The notes under the pieces are model-generated. The model was not told the origin of the DNA and did no database searches. It saw nothing but the letters and a program-made list of their open reading frames with translations. The position numbers and the translations under genes are program-made. Shown in pieces: positions 60,292-64,000 of a stretch of 64,000 bases of DNA. This stretch comes from Flavobacterium tiangeerense. Lineage in GTDB: Bacteria; Bacteroidota; Bacteroidia; Flavobacteriales; Flavobacteriaceae. The stretch is from NCBI RefSeq assembly GCF_007830355.1, contig NZ_VLKO01000001.1, positions 62,001-126,000 on the forward strand. Direction: 5' to 3'. How positions within the stretch are numbered: position 1 is the stretch's first letter; every line of letters starts with the position of its first letter.

Positions 60292-63090
60292 TTAGGCCGC
60301 TAATAATTTATTCGTAAGGTTTATAATTTCTTCTATTTCGCTGGGTTTAAATACACCACGAATGCCTTCGGGATGCAACATGGTAAAAGGTGATTCAATC
60401 AAATTTCGTTTGTTGAGTTCGCCTTTCTCTATAATGAATTTTTTGAGTAAGTCTACAAACTGCAATTGTCTTGCGGTTAAATAGGTATGCGCTTTTACAT
60501 AGTCGGCAAAAGCATTAGAAACCGTTTCGGGAAACGATTCTAATATTTGAATACCTAAAATGTGCTTGATGAATTGTACTAGTTGTGCCTTTCTATGCGA
60601 ATACACTCTACGCAATAAATCGACCGTAATGTGTGGGTGTTCGTCATGCAAGACTTCGGCAAGAATTGCTGCTTCATCAGGAGTAATTTCTTGACCTTGT
60701 TTTAGCTTTTGCAAGATTGGATTTTCAGAAACCAATTGATTTACGGTTTGTTCTACCAACTCTCGGTATTTGGCAATACTTAAAGCTTCGTGTTGCGGTC
60801 CAAACTCTACGTATTCTTTGGCATACACTTCATCTTTGAAATTGTATTTGGCTGTTCCCAAAGGCATAACTGCCTCTCTAAATTTCATGAGAGGTGCTAG
60901 TTTTATTATCAATTCATCAAATCGCTCTTCCGTAATGGTTGCCCAATAATTGTTGGTTTGGGCTTTTCTAATGAGTTCGCCTTCTTTAGTAATGCTACTT
61001 ACTGTGAGCGGTAATTCACTTATTTCTTCAATGATGCTTTCTTTTAAAGCTTCAAATTTTTCTTTTTCTTCAAATAAATGTGCTAATGAAACTTCGAGGA
61101 TGTCTTTTTCAAAACGCATGGCTTTAAAGTCTACATCAGAAATGGTTCGCATCAATGGTTTGACTACTAATCGTAAAAAATCTAATTTATCAGAAGTTAG
61201 CAGATTCCAAAAATTATCATCTTCCAGACGTTGCAATTCTGATTGTGCATCGAGAATAACAATGGAGTTTTTAGGCAAAGAAGCAATTTGTTTCCTCAAT
61301 TTTGCAACTTCATTAATTACAATGGAAGTATTTTGCAATTCCTGCGCTTTTTCAATTTTATCCAAACGAATACCAAACAAACGAACTGGTAGTGGGATTG
61401 AAGAACTAATTTCTTTACCACGAGGATTAATTTTGAAATATTCAAAATTATCCCAACAATCCAAAATCAAGAAATTATCTTTTTGCGTACACCAAGGTTT
61501 CATTTTTGTAGGTTCTAACAAACGTGTACCACGCCCTATCATTTGCCAAAAACGAGTATAGGAATAAACAGGTTTAGCAAAAACTAAATTCACTAATTCC
61601 CGAACATCAATGCCTGTATCAAGCATTCCAACACTTATGGCAACACGAGGCATATCATTATTGGTGAACTGGTTGAGTAATCCGCTTTTACCATACACAC
61701 GTGGATCATCACTTACCAAAACTTTAGCAAGTTCCCCATGGTATTCTGGATAAAAAGCATCGAATAATTCTTCCATTCTTCGAGCGTGCTTTATGGTCGT
61801 ACAAAAGAAAATGGTTTTGCCCGGTAAAACGCCGTTAGGGTCTTTTATGCATTCCTCCATAAATTCCCTAATAATCAAAGCATTAGTCCCTTTGTTAGTT
61901 ACCGATTTCTCAATGTCTGTTCCTTCATAGTTGATTTCGGCTACTTCTTTTCCTTCTAAAATCAAGTTTTTCTGGTCTTCTAAAGAAATAGTTCTTTTAC
62001 TGATTCCTTCTTCTTGAAATTTGGTTTTAATTTTCATTACTTGAAAATTACTCAGGTAAGGCGGAATATTGTTTACAGCTTCTTCATACGAATAAGCAAA
62101 AGTAGGAACGCCTTCTTCACACTCAAAGAGTTTAAAAGTATTGTGATCTATAACATCTGTTGGAGTTGCTGTTAACCCCAATGTTATGGTGTTGAAATAA
62201 TCTAAAATTTCACCATAGGTATTGTAAATGCTTCGGTGACTTTCATCCACTACAATCAAATCAAAGAAATGAGGGCTTAACGAATTTTCTTCGTCACGAA
62301 TTACATTCAGCATGGTTGGATAAGTCGAAACATAAACCCTTCTGTCTTTTGCAATAGACTTTTCACCAATTTTTGGCCATCTTGGTTCGTTTGGTAAATG
62401 TTCTTTAAAAGCTTCTAAAGTTTGGTCACGCAATGCAATTCTATCCACCAAAAACAGTACTCTTTCTGCCCATCCAGCGCGCATTAAAGCATCTACTAAA
62501 GCTATACATGTTCTGGTTTTACCAGTACCTGTTGCCATAACTAGTAAAAACTTTCGTTTGCGTTTTTCTATGGCTTCCATCACCGCACGTATTGAAGCAA
62601 TTTGGTAATCTCGTCCAGCAATCGATGTATTGATTAATTCGCTTGCCAATGTTTTTCTAGCTTTACGAATGTATTGGTATCGTTCTAAATCATCACGAGT
62701 TGGGAAACCATGTACTTTTTTAGGAGGATAGTTTCCTAAATCCCAAAAGAAAATATCATGTCCATTAGTAAAAAAACAAAAAGGCAATTCGCCTCCTTTT
62801 TCATTTTGAATGTTCTGGCAGTATTGTTTGGCTTGTTCTTTTCCAATATTTGCATCAACCAAAGATTTTTTTGCTTCAACTACAGCAAGTGGTTTACCAT
62901 CTTTACCCAATAAAACATAATCGCTAAACTGATGTCCCTCATATTTACTGCGGGGCTCATTTACACCTTCAGCTAATGGCACAATAATATCGAACTCCTC
63001 AAGTACTTGAGTTGTATCGGAGATATTCCAGCCTGCTGCTTGCAGTCGTTTATCAATGATTTCTTTTCGGGTATGTTTTTCGTTTTTCAA
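60292..63090 (-). CDS. hsdR: Type I restriction endonuclease subunit
   Basis: The 932-residue motor and nuclease. The N-terminal PD-(D/E)XK nuclease shows SDYVLLGKDGKPLAVVEAKKS; the SF2 translocase has MATGTGKTRT (Walker A), DESH (VVDESHRSIYN), TLGLTATP and QMIGRGTRL (motif VI). The C-terminal helical part binds the methylase. It is the first gene of the minus-strand defence block and the one nearest attR. EcoEI-like by overall plan. Confidence 0.95.
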   Translation of the reverse strand: MKNEKHTRKEIIDKRLQAAGWNISDTTQVLEEFDIIVPLAEGVNEPRSKYEGHQFSDYVLLGKDGKPLAVVEAKKSLVDANIGKEQAKQYCQNIQNEKGGELPFCFFTNGHDIFFWDLGNYPPKKVHGFPTRDDLERYQYIRKARKTLASELINTSIAGRDYQIASIRAVMEAIEKRKRKFLLVMATGTGKTRTCIALVDALMRAGWAERVLFLVDRIALRDQTLEAFKEHLPNEPRWPKIGEKSIAKDRRVYVSTYPTMLNVIRDEENSLSPHFFDLIVVDESHRSIYNTYGEILDYFNTITLGLTATPTDVIDHNTFKLFECEEGVPTFAYSYEEAVNNIPPYLSNFQVMKIKTKFQEEGISKRTISLEDQKNLILEGKEVAEINYEGTDIEKSVTNKGTNALIIREFMEECIKDPNGVLPGKTIFFCTTIKHARRMEELFDAFYPEYHGELAKVLVSDDPRVYGKSGLLNQFTNNDMPRVAISVGMLDTGIDVRELVNLVFAKPVYSYTRFWQMIGRGTRLLEPTKMKPWCTQKDNFLILDCWDNFEYFKINPRGKEISSSIPLPVRLFGIRLDKIEKAQELQNTSIVINEVAKLRKQIASLPKNSIVILDAQSELQRLEDDNFWNLLTSDKLDFLRLVVKPLMRTISDVDFKAMRFEKDILEVSLAHLFEEKEKFEALKESIIEEISELPLTVSSITKEGELIRKAQTNNYWATITEERFDELIIKLAPLMKFREAVMPLGTAKYNFKDEVYAKEYVEFGPQHEALSIAKYRELVEQTVNQLVSENPILQKLKQGQEITPDEAAILAEVLHDEHPHITVDLLRRVYSHRKAQLVQFIKHILGIQILESFPETVSNAFADYVKAHTYLTARQLQFVDLLKKFIIEKGELNKRNLIESPFTMLHPEGIRGVFKPSEIEEIINLTNKLLAA

Positions 63091-63621
63091 AAAGCGATTT
63101 TTGATTATTCAAAAGTTACTAGTAGTAAGACGCTAAAGTATCGAATATTTAATTAAAAAGAATGTAGAAAACCGTAAAACGAATGTTTTTTGGCATGAAT
63201 TTCTTATCCTTTGACTCGTTTTGGTTCCATTTGTAAATAAACTACATTTTCTAGAGTTTTACCATACCCACTTTTAGTGATATTAAGTCACCACTTTTTC
63301 TCTCAAAAAAATTTAAAGAAATCATAACATGATGAAATTCAGTTTTTTGATTAATCAAAAAGAAAATTAATTATAAAAAAGATAAAATTTCGGTCTTCTG
63401 TTTGAAATCAGGAACTCTAAATTTGAATTAAAATAGATTTATGATTGCGAAATTAATTGCTACTCTTTTGAAAACTGTGAGCCAAGTAATTTCTAATTAT
63501 TAAACCCTTAAATTAATTTGGGGCTTTATTTTTATAAAATAACACATTCTAACATCAAATCTGATTATCTTTGTGGACAGAAAAACAAGTTGAAATTATA
63601 ACTAATTTTTGTTTTGATACT
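63091..63621. other. Gene-free right end of the element
   Basis: No credible gene. It should contain the hsdR promoter (minus strand). CCCTTAAAT/ATTTGGGG arms at 63505-63523 with T on one side may be a terminator. On the plus strand TATCTTTG (63566-63573) fits a -7 box directed toward attR. Confidence 0.45.
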
Positions 63622-63641
63622 GAACACGAAATTGAACACGA
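63622..63641 (+). repeat. Candidate integrase arm sites, right
   Basis: GAACACGA at 63622-63629 and 63634-63641, 12 bases apart, ending 70 bases left of attR. Same sequence, spacing and orientation as at 9541-9560. Confidence 0.55.
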
Positions 63642-63711
63642 TTTTATAAAAAACATATGGTTTTATGGCTCGCAAGCCCAGTAAATACGTTGGAATTTTA
63701 CGGTCTGCGCA

Positions 63712-63756
63712 ATTCATAACCCTGAGGTCCCGAGTTCAAATCTCGGTCTCGCTACA
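63712..63756. repeat. attR: right 45-bp direct repeat
   Basis: Identical to 9403-9447: anticodon loop to just past the 3' end of tRNA-Met. The 5' half of the tRNA is missing here, so this is a remnant that is not a working tRNA gene. It is the original chromosomal tRNA 3' end, displaced by the insertion. Confidence 0.95.
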
Positions 63757-63760
63757 GACA

Positions 63761-63793
63761 ACCCCTTAAACAACAACTGTTTAAGGGGTTTTT
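63761..63793 (+). terminator. Original tRNA-Met terminator, now beyond attR
   Basis: Arms 63762-63772 (CCCCTTAAACA) and 63778-63788 (TGTTTAAGGGG), then five T. It directly follows the tRNA fragment, as a tRNA terminator would before insertion. From 63794 to 64000 I see no gene, only a CCTCACT/AGTGAGG hairpin near 63810. Confidence 0.8.
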
Positions 63794-64000
63794 ATTTAAA
63801 TCAATTCCTCACTTAGTGAGGAAATAGAGTGAGGAATTATAAAAAGATACCTATATATAACTCTGACAATGTGAACAATAAGTAACCAGACCTCAGGTTC
63901 AATCACACCAGTCCTTTTTTTGTTTTCATTTTTATAACAAGCAATTTAAACTGACAAGACAAACAATTTACAACAAAACCTAAATAGAGGTATTATCAAA

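Larger units (their letters stand above)
9403..63756. mobile_element. 54.3-kb integrative mobilizable element in tRNA-Met
   Basis: The element is bounded by 45-bp direct repeats of the tRNA 3' half, with a tyrosine integrase next to the left repeat and candidate integrase arm sites near both ends. Cargo: cassette arrays of immunity-like genes, relaxase and MobC, SRAP and xseAB, a polymerase/repressor group, a pnuC-nadR-MoxR-vWA operon, and a type I restriction/retron/McrBC block. No VirB4/VirD4 or other transfer genes are visible, so it would need a helper for conjugation. The distance between equivalent repeat positions is 54,309 bp. Confidence 0.92.

Noticed and set aside
60950..61561. A 203-residue plus-strand ORF opposite hsdR
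   Set aside because: It lies fully within hsdR on the other strand, which has all its motifs; the ORF has no recognisable domain.
63712..63756. A second tRNA-Met gene at the right end
   Set aside because: Only the 3' half is present; the acceptor 5' strand, D-arm and half of the anticodon stem are missing, so it is the attR remnant.
9403..63756. A self-transmissible conjugative element
   Set aside because: Only a relaxase and MobC are present; no VirB4, coupling protein or other Tra genes are visible in any frame.

Overview
The window reads as a Flavobacterium-like Bacteroidetes chromosome. It is AT-rich, has promoters of the Bacteroidetes type (TTG, 19 bases, TAnnTTTG), few Shine-Dalgarno sites, and lineage-typical families (DUF4290, PHP-type DnaE, LytTR regulators). 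The first 9.4 kb is ordinary core genome: a cation-diffusion transporter cut by the window edge, murA, DUF4290, DUF493, a P-loop ATPase, recQ, fmt, an HU protein, a YqgE protein, a class IV aminotransferase, a START-like protein and a tRNA-Met(CAT).

From the anticodon loop of that tRNA (9403) to an exact 45-bp copy of its 3' half (63712-63756) lies one integrated element of about 54.3 kb. It carries a tyrosine integrase next to the tRNA, a matching pair of candidate integrase arm sites near both ends, and mobilization genes (relaxase and MobC) with a candidate oriT and an iteron-like array, but no conjugation machinery. I read it as an integrative mobilizable element.

Left part of the element (11-32 kb): two sets of accessory cassettes. 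The first (11.3-13.7 kb, plus strand) holds immunity-like genes (Imm40- and Imm26-like) separated by copies of an ~80-bp palindromic repeat. The second (22-32.5 kb, minus strand) alternates single genes (SUKH, HD, DUF7660-like, DUF4132, WD40 and unknowns) with ~120-150-bp imperfect hairpins placed just after the stop codons. This is the layout of an integron cassette array without an integrase. Between the two sets lie the mob genes, an SRAP protein and xseAB.

Middle (32.9-47.6 kb): a DNA-repair and mutagenesis group (exonuclease/GIY-YIG protein, DnaE-type polymerase, DinB and a divergent self-cleaving S24 repressor). Next comes a seven-gene overlapping operon, pnuC-nadR-MoxR ATPase-unknown-metallopeptidase/vWA-unknown-AMP-forming ligase. 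It joins NAD salvage to a MoxR/vWA machine and is one of the two best candidates for an undescribed system.

Right (48-63.1 kb): small proteins and a LytTR regulator, then a nearly gapless minus-strand defence block: hsdR, KilA-N, hsdM, hsdS, a PRTase-winged-helix effector, a retron ncRNA with a 26-bp msd stem, a retron reverse transcriptase, a class 3 lipase, mcrB, mcrC and Pmp3. A complete retron is thus wired between a type I restriction system and McrBC, with a lipase as a possible extra effector. This is the second best candidate. The element ends at attR, followed by what looks like the original tRNA terminator. All calls are from reading the sequence; no database search was possible.
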